Assembly: GCF_002834145.1 (NCBI RefSeq) | Contig: NZ_PHNT01000002.1 | Coordinates: forward strand, 186,001-250,000 | Origin: Roseovarius salinarum | Lineage (GTDB): Bacteria; Pseudomonadota; Alphaproteobacteria; Rhodobacterales; Rhodobacteraceae | Reading direction: 5' to 3' | Length of the DNA: 64,000 nucleotides | In this document: in pieces, positions 47,918 to 56,056 of the stretch | How the letters are laid out: each line of letters opens with the position of its first letter | Numbering within the stretch: position 1 is the first letter of the stretch | Notes under the pieces: model-generated | What the model was told of the DNA's origin: nothing | Databases searched by the model: none | What the model saw: only the letters and a program-made list of their open reading frames with translations | Program-made: the position numbers and the translations under genes

Positions 47918-48525
47918 GGTGTGCCCGTATCCTGCCCGTCTTGCTCGGTCTGGCCGTCCTGGTGTCGGGCGCAGCGCCGGCATCTGCGCAAGAGGTCGTG
48001 GGCACTGCGACGATCGAGGGCCGCGCGGTCGAACTCCTGTCCGACCGCACCTGGCGTTACGCCGTGGAGGACGGATGCCGCGACCTGGGCGAGGGCGTGT
48101 CGTTCTGCGATGCACCCGAGGAATGGTCCCGCACCCAGCCGCCCAACGCCGACATCGCCGCCAGCTACCGGATCGGCGCGCGCCACTACGGGCAGCTGGT
48201 GGTCGAACCGGTGGGCACCGAGGACGGGCTGACACCCGAACTGGTGCGCGAGGCGGTCATCGAGAACTCGGCCGCGTCCATCGACGGCACTGCCGAGGCC
48301 GTCGAGACGATCGAAACGAAACCGGCAGAGATCGACGGGCGCGCGGCGGAAACCATCGTCTATGGACTGGCGTTTGACGACATGGAGGTCGTCTATGCCA
48401 ACACGGTGCTGCTTCTGCCCCAGCGCACGGTGCAGGTCGTGACCTATGGCATCGCCTCCGGCTACACCGATGCCCATCGCGCCCTGCACGCGGAATTCGT
48501 GGCGCACACGAAGGTAAGTAACTGA
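47914..48525 (+). CDS. Exported protein of unknown function inside the transporter operon
   Basis: 203 residues with a clear signal peptide (about 1-25, ASAQEVVG). The mature part has two Cys in DGCRDLGEGVSFCDAP that could form a disulfide, a VVEPVGTEDGLTPELVREAVIEN stretch and alternating strands to the end. I recognise no family. It starts within the livG stop (ATGA) and lies 51 bp before livF. Tight coupling between two ATPase genes makes a role in the transporter's periplasmic function likely, but that is inference. Confidence 0.85.
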   Translation: MRCARILPVLLGLAVLVSGAAPASAQEVVGTATIEGRAVELLSDRTWRYAVEDGCRDLGEGVSFCDAPEEWSRTQPPNADIAASYRIGARHYGQLVVEPVGTEDGLTPELVREAVIENSAASIDGTAEAVETIETKPAEIDGRAAETIVYGLAFDDMEVVYANTVLLLPQRTVQVVTYGIASGYTDAHRALHAEFVAHTKVSN

Positions 48526-48576
48526 TATGAAAAAGCGTTTCGGAAAGTCCGCGGCACGCGGAGCGTGGGGGCAAGG

Positions 48577-49407
48577 ATGAGCGGCGGCCCGTACGACGAC
48601 CGCGGCAACAAGGACCGCACCATCGCCAACCCCGATGGCATGGGCGAGCTGCGCCCGGCCGGCACCGAGGAAGAGGCCCGCCCGGCCCCCGGCGCCGACG
48701 GCCCATTCCTGATCGGCGAGAACATGACCGGCGGCTACGGGCGCGGCCCCGACATCCTGCATGACTGCACCGTGTCGGTTGACAGCGGCCAGATCGCGGT
48801 GATCGTGGGGCCGAACGGTGCCGGCAAGTCCACCGCGATGAAGGCCGTGTTCGGCATGCTCGACCTGCGCGGCGGCGCGGTGCGGCTGGCGGGCGAGGAT
48901 ATCACCCGCCTCACCCCGCAGGCCCGGGTGCGCAAGGGGATGGGCTTCGTACCGCAGAACCACAACATCTTCACGTCGATGACGGTGGAGGAGAACCTCG
49001 AGATGGGGGCGTTCATCCGCACCGACGACATCAGCGAGACGATGGAGCAGGTCTTCGACCTGTTTCCCATCCTGCGCGAGAAACGCCGGCAGCCTGCCGG
49101 CGAACTCTCGGGCGGGCAGCGCCAGCAGGTCGCCGTGGGGCGCGCGCTCATGACCAAGCCGAAGGTCCTGATGCTCGACGAGCCCACCGCCGGCGTGAGC
49201 CCGATCGTCATGGACGAACTGTTCGACCGGATCATCGAGGTGTCGCGCACCGGCCTTCCGGTCCTGATGGTCGAGCAGAACGCGCGCCAGGCGCTGGAGA
49301 TCGCCGACATGGGCTACGTCATGGTGCAGGGGCGCAATGCCTACACCGGATCCGGCAAGGAACTTCTGGCCGACGCGGAAGTACGGCAGAGTTTTCTGGG
49401 GGGATGA
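48577..49407 (+). CDS. livF: HAAT transporter ATPase, LivF-like, with N-terminal extension
   Basis: 276 residues. Walker A GPNGAGKST, signature LSGGQRQQVAVGRALM, Walker B VLMLDEPTAGVSP and switch LMVEQNARQALEIAD. About 45 residues at the N-terminus (rich in Gly, Pro, Glu) precede the ATPase core; typical LivF proteins are about 235 residues and lack them. ATG at 48577 is preferred to the GTG at 48565. The extension is unusual; a start further inside is conceivable, but no good ribosome site is seen there. Confidence 0.93.
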   Translation: MSGGPYDDRGNKDRTIANPDGMGELRPAGTEEEARPAPGADGPFLIGENMTGGYGRGPDILHDCTVSVDSGQIAVIVGPNGAGKSTAMKAVFGMLDLRGGAVRLAGEDITRLTPQARVRKGMGFVPQNHNIFTSMTVEENLEMGAFIRTDDISETMEQVFDLFPILREKRRQPAGELSGGQRQQVAVGRALMTKPKVLMLDEPTAGVSPIVMDELFDRIIEVSRTGLPVLMVEQNARQALEIADMGYVMVQGRNAYTGSGKELLADAEVRQSFLGG

Positions 49408-49606
49408 GGATGCAAAGAACATTGACGGCGCATCGTCACGGGGCTTGCGCCGCCCCGTTTGCCCGGTCCGCGCTTGTGTTTTCCCGACATTTATCCACAG
49501 ATTCTGGGGATAAATCTGTGGAAAGCTTTTCCGTTGCCGATTTCCACGGCAAATGCGTGGCCTCGGGCGTGTCGGTGGCGTTCCAGCCGGCCGGGAGGTG
49601 CAGCTG
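49408..49606 (+). other. Structured 199-base gap between livF and livH
   Basis: A 67-codon frame here lacks gene-like composition and is rejected. The gap contains two mutually exclusive stems: TTTATCC (49490-49496) with GGATAAA (49508-49514), or TCCACAGAT (49494-49502) with ATCTGTGGA (49514-49522). TTATCCACA at 49491-49499 is a perfect DnaA box, and TGGGGATAA at 49505-49513 is a near match on the other strand. Four Ts follow at 49527-49530. It could act as an attenuator or a DnaA site. Confidence 0.55.
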
Positions 49607-50617
49607 ATGGATTTCCTCAACGCCATCGTGGCCCTGTCGAACTTCGTTCTGGTGCCCGCGATCGCCTATGGCAGCCAGCTGGCCCTCGGTGCGCTGGGGG
49701 TGACGTTGATCTACGGGATCCTTCGGTTTTCCAATTTCGCCCACGGCGACACCATGGCCTTCGGCACGATGGTCACGATCCTGATGACGTGGTGGCTTCA
49801 ATCCATGGGTGTCAGCCTCGGGCCGCTGCCCACCGCCCTGCTCGCCCTGCCCGTCGGGATCGTCGGCTGCATGGCGCTGGTGCTGATCACCGACAGGGTC
49901 GTGTATCGCTTCTACCGTGAACAACGGGCCAAGCCCGTGATCCTCGTGATAGTGTCGATCGGGGTGATGTTCATCCTCAACGGGCTGGTGCGCTTCATCA
50001 TCGGACCGGGCGACCAGCGCTTCGCCGACGGTGAGCGCTTCATCATCACGGCCTTCGACTTTCGCAAGATGACCGGCCTGCAGGAGGGTCTGGCGCTCAA
50101 GACCACGCAGGGCATCACGCTGGTGACCGCCGTCATCGTGGTGGCGCTGCTGTTCTGGTTTCTCAACCACACCCGCGCCGGCAAGTCGATGCGCGCGTAT
50201 TCCGACAACGAGGATCTCGCGCTGCTGTCGGGGATCAATCCCGACCGCGTGGTGATGATCACCTGGCTGATCGTGGGCGCGCTGGCGACGGTGGCCGGCG
50301 TCCTTTACGGCCTCGACAAGTCCTTCAAGCCCTTCACCTACCTGCAGCTTCTCCTGCCGGTCTTTGCCAGCGCCATCGTCGGCGGGCTGGGCAACCCGCT
50401 GGGTGCGATCGCCGGCGGCTTCGTCATCGCCTTTTCCGAGGTGATGGTGACCTACGCGTGGAAGAAGGTTCTGGGCCACCTGCTGCCCGAGTCGCTCGAG
50501 CCGTCGGGCCTCGTGCAGCTGCTGAGCACCGATTACAAGTTCGCCGTCAGCTTCGTGATCCTGCTGATCGTGTTGCTGTTCCGGCCGACGGGGCTGTTCC
50601 GGGGGAAAGCGGTATGA
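49607..50617 (+). CDS. livH: HAAT transporter permease, LivH-like
   Basis: 336 residues, about eight helices. GVTLIYGILRFSNFAHGDTMAFG at the start, ILVIVSIGVMFILNGLVRF, and the late ASAIVGGLGNPLGAIAGG are family hallmarks. GGGAGG lies eight bases before the ATG; the longer frame from 49553 is not supported. Its TGA overlaps the livM ATG. Confidence 0.94.
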   Translation: MDFLNAIVALSNFVLVPAIAYGSQLALGALGVTLIYGILRFSNFAHGDTMAFGTMVTILMTWWLQSMGVSLGPLPTALLALPVGIVGCMALVLITDRVVYRFYREQRAKPVILVIVSIGVMFILNGLVRFIIGPGDQRFADGERFIITAFDFRKMTGLQEGLALKTTQGITLVTAVIVVALLFWFLNHTRAGKSMRAYSDNEDLALLSGINPDRVVMITWLIVGALATVAGVLYGLDKSFKPFTYLQLLLPVFASAIVGGLGNPLGAIAGGFVIAFSEVMVTYAWKKVLGHLLPESLEPSGLVQLLSTDYKFAVSFVILLIVLLFRPTGLFRGKAV

Positions 50618-51918
50618 ACGAAACACTCAGGAACGTCTTTCTGTTCGCCTTCGTCGCGGGGCTCATCGTGCTTTCCGGCGTGATGCAGAGCTGGAACACC
50701 GCAATGGTCATCGTGAACATGGGGCTCGTCAGCGCCGTGATGTCGCTGGGGCTGAACCTGCAATGGGGGTTCGCGGGGCTGTTCAACGTCGGCGTCATGG
50801 GCTTCACGGCGCTGGGCGGGCTGGCGACCGTGCTGGTGGCCATGCCGCCCGTGACCGAAGCCTGGGCCGCGGGCGGCTGGCGCATCATGCTGGGACTGCT
50901 TTTCGGCGCCGCTGTGATCGCGGCGGCGGCGGTGGTGCGGTACCGGATGCGCCCCTCGCGCCGGCGCGCGGCGGCGATGGTCACGATCCTGGTGGTCGGG
51001 TTCTTCGTCTACCGCTGGATCTTCGATGCGGGCGTTCAGGCGGTCGAGGCCGTGGACCCGGCGAAAACCGGCTACCTCGGCGGGCTCGGCCTGCCGGTCG
51101 TCCTGGCATGGCCCGTCGGCGGGCTGTTGGCCGCGGGCGCGGCGTGGATCATCGGCAAGGCCGCGCTCGGGCTGCGCTCGGACTACCTGGCCATCGCCAC
51201 CCTGGGCATCGCCGAGATCATCATCGCCGTGCTCAAGAACGAGGACTGGCTGAGCCGCGGGGTCAAGAACGTCACCGGCATCCCCCGCCCCGTGCCGTAT
51301 GAGATCGACCTGCAGTCCGATCCCGGCTTCGTGGCGAAAGCCGAGGCGATGGGGTTCGACCCGGTCACCGCGTCGTCGCTCTTCGTCAAGGTCATTTACG
51401 CCGGGTTCTTCGCGGCCGTCGTGGCGGCCCTTCTGGTGCTGGCGCAACTCGCGCTGAAAAGTCCCTGGGGCCGGATGCTGCGCGCGATCCGCGACAACGA
51501 GGTCGCCGCCGAGGCCATGGGCAAGGACGTCACCCGCCGCCACCTTCAGGTCTTCATCCTCGGCTCGGCCGTCTGCGGCATGGCCGGCGCGATGATGACC
51601 ACGCTGGACAGTGCCCTCATCCCCACCACCTACCAGCCGCTGCGCTACACCTTCCTGATCTGGGTGATGGTGATCGTGGGCGGCTCGGGCAACAATCTGG
51701 GTGCCGTTCTTGGCGGGTTCCTGGTGTGGTTCCTTTGGGTGCAGGTGGAGCCGATGGGCCAATGGTTCATGGCCACCATCACCGCGCCGATGGCCGAGGA
51801 CAACGCGCTGCGCGTGCACCTGCTGGAAAGCGCCGCGCACATGCGCCTGCTGACCATGGGCGTGGTTCTGCTGGTGGTGCTCCGGTTCAGCCCGCGCGGG
51901 CTGATTCCGGAAAAATAG
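50614..51918 (+). CDS. livM: HAAT transporter permease, LivM-like
   Basis: 434 residues, about ten helices. LGLNLQWGFAGLFNVGVMGF, LRSDYLAIATLGIAEI, the EAA-type MLRAIRDNEVAAEAMGKDV and VIVGGSGNNLGAVLGG identify LivM. ATG overlaps the livH stop (ATGA). An inter-helix loop with the basic stretch RMRPSRRRAA is longer than in E. coli LivM. Last gene of the operon; a GGGCGG-CCTC-CCGCCC hairpin (51923-51938) follows. Confidence 0.94.
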   Translation: MNETLRNVFLFAFVAGLIVLSGVMQSWNTAMVIVNMGLVSAVMSLGLNLQWGFAGLFNVGVMGFTALGGLATVLVAMPPVTEAWAAGGWRIMLGLLFGAAVIAAAAVVRYRMRPSRRRAAAMVTILVVGFFVYRWIFDAGVQAVEAVDPAKTGYLGGLGLPVVLAWPVGGLLAAGAAWIIGKAALGLRSDYLAIATLGIAEIIIAVLKNEDWLSRGVKNVTGIPRPVPYEIDLQSDPGFVAKAEAMGFDPVTASSLFVKVIYAGFFAAVVAALLVLAQLALKSPWGRMLRAIRDNEVAAEAMGKDVTRRHLQVFILGSAVCGMAGAMMTTLDSALIPTTYQPLRYTFLIWVMVIVGGSGNNLGAVLGGFLVWFLWVQVEPMGQWFMATITAPMAEDNALRVHLLESAAHMRLLTMGVVLLVVLRFSPRGLIPEK

Positions 51919-51945
51919 GCGCGGGCGGCCTCCCGCCCCGCCCGG

Positions 51946-53487
51946 TCAGCGGCCCTTGAACAGACCGCCCAGGATTCCGCGCACGATGCGCCGGCCCGTG
52001 GTGCCCTTCAGTTCGCTGACCACCGCCTGGCGCAGTGCATTTCCGATCTCCGCCCCGAAGGTGCCGCCTTGCGCGCTCGAGCGGCCCACTCTCCTGCCCG
52101 TGTAGCGCCGTGCCGCATTGAACTCGCGCGCCATCGCCGGCCTGTCCCTCACGGCCGTTTCCGCCGCCTCGGCGGCCTGTGCCGCCTCCGTCGCGCGTGC
52201 GGCCAGCATTTCATGGGCGGAATGACGGTCCAGCCGGTGGTCGTATGTCCCGGCCACCGGCGAGCCCGCGATGATCCCGGCGCGTTCCTGTTCGGTGATT
52301 GTCCCGAGCCGCGACGACGGGGGGCGGATCAGCGTGCGTTCGGCGACGCCCGGCGCGCCGTCCCCGGTGAGCATCGAGGTCACCGCCTCGCCCACGCCGA
52401 CGTCGCGAATCGTGTCGGCGGTGTCGAAACGCGGATTCGGGCGATATGTTTCCGCCGCGCGCATCAGGGCCCTGCGGTCACGCGCGGTATAGGCGCGCAG
52501 CGCGTGTTGCACGCGGTTGCCCAACTGGCCGAGAATGTCGCCGGGCACATCGTCCGGGTTCTGCGTGACGAAATAGACGCCAACGCCCTTCGACCGGATC
52601 AGGCGGGCGACCTGCTCCACCTTGTCGATCAGCGCATCGGGGGCATCGTCAAACAGCAGGTGTGCCTCGTCGAAGAAGAAGACCAGGCGCGGTCTGTCGG
52701 GATCGCCCACCTCGGGAAGCGTTTCGAACAGGTCTGACAACAGCCACAACAGGAAGGTCGCATAAAGGCGCGGCGCCCGCATCAGCCGGTCGGCGGCAAG
52801 GATGCTGATGCGCCCGCGCCCCTCGCCGTCCACGCGCATCAGGTCGCCGAGGTCGAGGGCGGGTTCGCCGAACAGCCGCGCACCGCCCTGGTTCTCCAGC
52901 ACCAGCAACTGGCGCTGGATCGCCCCGACGGAACGCTGCGAGACGTTGCCGTATCGCAGCGACAGTCGGCGGCCGTGCTCGCCCACCCAGGTCAGCAGGG
53001 CCTGCAGATCCGCGAGATCGAGCAGCGGCATGCCCTCTTCGTCGGCGACGCGGAAGGCGATATTGATGACCCCTTCCTGTGCGGGCGTGAGATCCATCAG
53101 CCGCGACAGCAGCAGCGGCCCCATCTCGGACACGGTCGTGCGCACCGGATGCCCCTGGACGCCGAAAAGGTCCCAGAACGTCACCGGGAAACTTTCGTAT
53201 CGATAGCCGTCGAAGCCGATCCTGCGGGCACGATCCGTAAACGCGCCATGAAGCCCGGAATCGGAGGCGCCGGGCATGGCCAGGCCGGCGAGGTCGCCCT
53301 TGACGTCGGACAGGAACACCGGAACGCCGGCGGCCGAGAACCCCTCTGCCAGGATTTGCAGGGTCACCGTCTTGCCCGTGCCCGTTGCCCCGGCGATCAA
53401 CCCGTGGCGGTTGGCCATGCCCAGGGCCAGCGCCTGGGGCGCGGCGTAATCCTTGCCGCCGCCGCCGATGAAAACCCGGGAATGCAT
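51946..53487 (-). CDS. HerA-like ATPase, DUF853 family
   Basis: 513 residues. Walker A is GATGTGKTVT near residue 33 and Walker B is LVFFFDEAHLLF. RLIRSKGVGVYFVTQNPDDVPGDILGQLGNRVQHALRAYT is typical of the DUF853 group of bacterial HerA/FtsK-type motor ATPases (often annotated as helicases). Function is not settled; DNA translocation is implied. The C-terminus is Ala/Arg-rich. ATG at 53487 follows GGAGG at seven bases; a GGCAAG/CTTGCC dyad lies just upstream. Confidence 0.9.
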   Translation of the reverse strand: MHSRVFIGGGGKDYAAPQALALGMANRHGLIAGATGTGKTVTLQILAEGFSAAGVPVFLSDVKGDLAGLAMPGASDSGLHGAFTDRARRIGFDGYRYESFPVTFWDLFGVQGHPVRTTVSEMGPLLLSRLMDLTPAQEGVINIAFRVADEEGMPLLDLADLQALLTWVGEHGRRLSLRYGNVSQRSVGAIQRQLLVLENQGGARLFGEPALDLGDLMRVDGEGRGRISILAADRLMRAPRLYATFLLWLLSDLFETLPEVGDPDRPRLVFFFDEAHLLFDDAPDALIDKVEQVARLIRSKGVGVYFVTQNPDDVPGDILGQLGNRVQHALRAYTARDRRALMRAAETYRPNPRFDTADTIRDVGVGEAVTSMLTGDGAPGVAERTLIRPPSSRLGTITEQERAGIIAGSPVAGTYDHRLDRHSAHEMLAARATEAAQAAEAAETAVRDRPAMAREFNAARRYTGRRVGRSSAQGGTFGAEIGNALRQAVVSELKGTTGRRIVRGILGGLFKGR

Positions 53488-53559
53488 GCACCGCCCTCCG
53501 GCAAGATTTTTCCTTGCCATGACCATACTAAGTTAACGATTGCCCGCTAGTGTGTTTTT

Positions 53560-53641
53560 CATCCGGGGGTTTGTCCTCTTCCCCCGGGGTGACTTCCTCC
53601 CTGTCAGACTGGCCGCACCGTCTTGGTGCGGCCCTTTTTTT
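53560..53641 (+). ncRNA. Candidate small RNA 1 with CU-rich anti-Shine-Dalgarno linker
   Basis: First hairpin: CCGGGGG (53563-53569) / CCCCCGG (53581-53587) with an 11-nt loop TTTGTCCTCTT. Then a linker (53588-53610) containing ACTTCCTCCCTG, complementary to strong Shine-Dalgarno sequences, then the terminator hairpin. The overall plan resembles CCUCC-motif sRNAs of Rhodobacter, but I do not recognise the sequence. No confident promoter was found; the 5' end is approximate. The linker and terminator base are complementary to candidate RNA 2. Confidence 0.55.
53611..53641 (+). terminator. Intrinsic terminator of candidate RNA 1
   Basis: 9-bp perfect stem GGCCGCACC / GGTGCGGCC with loop GTCTT, then C and seven Ts (53635-53641). 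Confidence 0.9.
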
Positions 53642-53665
53642 GCGGAAATTGTTCCGCGTTGCCTG

Positions 53666-53694
53666 TTGACGGATAGCGGTAACTGTCATAGCGT
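53666..53694 (+). promoter_or_regulatory. Possible promoter of candidate RNA 2
   Basis: TTGACG (53666-53671) and TAGCGT (53689-53694) with a 17-base spacer. The -35 is close to consensus, the -10 is weak. The predicted start is about 53701, between the two terminators. Confidence 0.45.
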
Positions 53695-53700
53695 CCGGCC

Positions 53701-53764
53701 AAATACTAAGCCGGCCAGTCTGGCAGGGAGTGGATTGCAAAAAGGGGCCATCGCGCCCCTTTTT
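53701..53764 (+). ncRNA. Candidate small RNA 2, possible sponge of RNA 1
   Basis: About 64 nt, mostly unstructured up to the terminator. Bases 53712-53730 (CGGCCAGTCTGGCAGGGAG) can pair with 53597-53615 of candidate RNA 1 over 19 positions, one of them a G-U pair. The stretch GGCAGGGAG looks like a Shine-Dalgarno mimic. If transcribed separately it would mask the CU-rich linker of RNA 1. No open frame of note. Evidence is structural only. Confidence 0.5.
53739..53764. terminator. Bidirectional intrinsic terminator before ialB
   Basis: AAAAAGGGGC (53739-53748) and GCCCCTTTTT (53755-53764) around a 6-base loop. The T-run on the right arm and its mirror on the left make it active in both directions in principle. 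Nothing leftward from ialB needs it, so the rightward candidate RNA 2 is the likely client. Confidence 0.85.
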
Positions 53765-53890
53765 GTCGTCTTCCGGCGCGCCGGGCGCTCACCTGACGAT
53801 CGACGGTGCGCGGCAGATTTTGGCCTGACAGACCCGACTTGCCGTGTTACGTGGCTGGTGATCCAATTTCCTTCAGCAAATGGTGAACCG

Positions 53891-54466
53891 ATGCGAAAGA
53901 CCATTTCGACACTGACGTTTGTTGCGGCCCTCGTCACGGGCGCAGCCGTCTCCGCCCAGGACGCAGCGGACGAAACACTCTCGATGGGAGAGGAAGTCCA
54001 GCAGCGCGAAGAGGCGACCTACATCAAGGAGGAATACGGCGACTGGAAGCTTCGCTGTTTCCGCAGCGAGGCCGAGGAAGACCCCTGCCAGCTTTACCAG
54101 TTGCTGCGTCAGAACGAGGATGTGCAGCGTCCTGTTGCCGAGATCAGCGTGTTCCGTCTGCCGGAAGGTGGCCAGGCCGAGGCCGGTGCCACCGTCATCG
54201 TGCCCCTGGGCACGCTGCTGACGCAGGGCATGCAGATCGCGGTGGATGACGGCAAGGCCAAGAGCTACCAGTTCGTGTTCTGCAACCAGGTCGGCTGCAT
54301 GGCGCGGATCGGCCTGACGTCCGAAGACGTCGAGGCGTTCAAGCGCGGGGCGGAGGCAACGCTGCGCATCGTTCCCGCGCAGGCGCCGAACCAGAACATC
54401 AACATTCCGGTTTCACTCACCGGCTTCACCGACGGTTACGAGAACGCGTCGGTCGTTCGGAACTGA
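53891..54466 (+). CDS. Invasion-associated locus B (IalB) family protein
   Basis: 191 residues with a signal peptide (about 1-22, AVSAQDA). The IalB core is EYGDWKLRCF, a Cys in EEDPCQLYQLL, and FCNQVGCMARIGLT with a probable disulfide. IalB proteins are periplasmic, named for erythrocyte invasion in Bartonella but common in free-living alphaproteobacteria with unknown role. The start lacks a strong ribosome site. It follows the two candidate sRNAs. Confidence 0.88.
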   Translation: MRKTISTLTFVAALVTGAAVSAQDAADETLSMGEEVQQREEATYIKEEYGDWKLRCFRSEAEEDPCQLYQLLRQNEDVQRPVAEISVFRLPEGGQAEAGATVIVPLGTLLTQGMQIAVDDGKAKSYQFVFCNQVGCMARIGLTSEDVEAFKRGAEATLRIVPAQAPNQNINIPVSLTGFTDGYENASVVRN

Positions 54467-54495
54467 GGCACCGATCAAACAGCTCGTGTTTGCAG

Positions 54496-54527
54496 GGGCG
54501 CCGTCCGGTCAAGGGGCGGCGCCCTTT
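54496..54527 (+). terminator. Intrinsic terminator after ialB
   Basis: Stem GGGCGCCG (54496-54503) / CGGCGCCC (54517-54524) with a 13-base loop, followed by three Ts. The short T-run makes it moderate. Confidence 0.7.
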
Positions 54528-54554
54528 ACGGTTGTCCGATTGCAAAGCCGGTGC

Positions 54555-55766
54555 TCACGGCGCGCGCCGCAGTGCCAGGACAGCGTTGAGGCCCCCGAAA
54601 GCGAAGGCATTGGACAAGGCCACCTCGACGGGCGCCTCGCGCGCTTCGTTGGGAACCACGTCCAGCGCACACTCCGGGTCGGGTTCGTCATAGCCGATGG
54701 TCGGCGCCACGATCCCGTCGCGCACCGCCATGATGCAGGCCAGCAGTTCCACCGCGCCGGTGGCGCCGATCAGGTGGCCGTGCATCGACTTGGTGGACGA
54801 GATCATGAGGCTGTCGGCGTGGGGGCCGAAAACATCCGCGACCGAGGCGCTTTCGGTCTTGTCGTTGGCCGCCGTCCCCGTCCCGTGCGCATTGATGTAA
54901 CCCACCTCCTCGCGCGGGATGCCGGCGTCGCGCAGCGCACCGGCCATCGCCCGCGAGGCGCCCTGCTTGGACGGCATCACGATGTCTGCCGCGTCCGAGG
55001 ACATCGCGTAGCCGGCCACCTCGGCCAGGATCTCGGCGCCGCGGGCGCGGGCGTGCTCGTATTCCTCGAAGACGAAGACGCCCGCGCCCTCGCCCTGCAC
55101 CATCCCGTTGCGGTTGGCGCTGAACGGACGGCACCCGTCGCGCGACATCACGCGCAATCCTTCCCAGGCCTTCACGCCGCCGAAACACAGCATGGATTCC
55201 GACCCGCCGGTGATCATCGCGGGCGTCATGCCCGTCCGCACCATCTGGAAGGCCTGCGCCATGGCATGGTTGGATGACGCGCAGGCCGTCGACACCGTGA
55301 AGCTCGGCCCCTTGAGGTTGAACTCCATCGACACGTGGCTGGCCGCCGCGTTGTTCATCAGCTTGGGGACCACGAAGGGATGCACCCGGTTCTTGCCGTC
55401 CTCGTAAACCGAGCGGTAGTTCTCGTCGAGCGTGGTCATCCCGCCGCCCGAGTTGCCCAGCACCACACCCGCACGCGCGGCCAGTTCGCCGCTGAATTCC
55501 AGCCCGGACTGCATGATCGCCTCGCGCGCGGCGACGAGCGTGAACTGCGTGAAACGGTCGTAGAGCGCCAGTTGCTGGCGGTTGAACCGCTTGTCGGCCT
55601 CGAACCCCTTGACCTGCCCGCCGATGCGGATCGCGAGCCGCTCGACATCGCGAAAATCCAGCTCGGTGATGCCGCAGCGGCCCTCGCGCATGGCAGCGAG
55701 CGTTTCGGGCACGGTGTGGCCGAGCGAATTGATCGACCCCGCCCCGGTAATGACGACGCGTTTCAC
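54555..55766 (-). CDS. Beta-ketoacyl-ACP synthase (FabF/KAS II family)
   Basis: 403 residues. It condenses an acyl chain with malonyl-ACP. The catalytic Cys162 in STACASSNHA and the two His residues in NAHGTGT and SMHGHLIGATGA form the Cys-His-His triad of elongating KAS I/II. The start is GTG at 55766, overlapping the ACP stop (GTGA). Grouping with a dedicated ACP and an LpxD-like enzyme suggests a role in acyl chains for lipid A or another surface lipid rather than bulk fatty-acid synthesis. Confidence 0.92.
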   Translation of the reverse strand: MKRVVITGAGSINSLGHTVPETLAAMREGRCGITELDFRDVERLAIRIGGQVKGFEADKRFNRQQLALYDRFTQFTLVAAREAIMQSGLEFSGELAARAGVVLGNSGGGMTTLDENYRSVYEDGKNRVHPFVVPKLMNNAAASHVSMEFNLKGPSFTVSTACASSNHAMAQAFQMVRTGMTPAMITGGSESMLCFGGVKAWEGLRVMSRDGCRPFSANRNGMVQGEGAGVFVFEEYEHARARGAEILAEVAGYAMSSDAADIVMPSKQGASRAMAGALRDAGIPREEVGYINAHGTGTAANDKTESASVADVFGPHADSLMISSTKSMHGHLIGATGAVELLACIMAVRDGIVAPTIGYDEPDPECALDVVPNEAREAPVEVALSNAFAFGGLNAVLALRRAP

Positions 55767-56023
55767 GATTTCTGGTCTTCCACGAGCTTCTCGATGCCTT
55801 TCACGATGGCGGCGACCGAGGAGATGTCGAAATCGCTTTCGGTGGGCTCGTTGGCGTTGAACGGCACGGAGATATCGAATGCCTCCTCGATGGCGAAGAT
55901 GCTTTCGACAAGCCCGAGGCTGTCGATCCCGAGGCTGTCCAGCGTGCTGTCCATGGTGACGTCGGCAGGATCGAGCACCGCCTGTTCGGCGATGATCTCG
56001 ATGACGCGGTCCTTGACTTCCAT
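55763..56023 (-). CDS. Acyl carrier protein
   Basis: 86 residues. Phosphopantetheine attaches at Ser35 in LGIDSLGLVE. It is less acidic in helix II than housekeeping AcpP, and DSLG replaces the usual DSLD, pointing to a specialised carrier rather than AcpP. AGAGGA lies upstream of the ATG. Middle gene between lpxD-like and KAS; the KAS start overlaps its stop. Confidence 0.9.
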   Translation of the reverse strand: MEVKDRVIEIIAEQAVLDPADVTMDSTLDSLGIDSLGLVESIFAIEEAFDISVPFNANEPTESDFDISSVAAIVKGIEKLVEDQKS

Positions 56024-56056
56024 CTATCCCGTCCTCTTGCGCTCGCTGCCGTGGAT

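Larger units (their letters stand above)
53488..53890. other. 403-base gap holding two small-RNA-like units
   Basis: No protein gene is supported here. Beginning at the HerA-like gene, the gap holds the dyad GGCAAG-ATTTTTC-CTTGCC (53500-53518). Next come a two-hairpin unit ending in a terminator (53563-53641), a TTGACG promoter (53666), and a short unit ending in a second terminator (53701-53764). About 125 bases of leader to ialB close the gap. The first and second units share 19 complementary bases. Confidence 0.6.

Noticed and set aside
49491..49513. DnaA boxes as a replication origin
   Set aside because: Only two boxes, no AT-rich unwinding region, and no dnaA, parAB, gidA or hemE nearby; a local regulatory role is more likely.
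49404..49607. 67-codon frame between livF and livH
   Set aside because: No family, no ribosome site of its own, and the DNA is dominated by overlapping inverted repeats; better explained as a regulatory gap.
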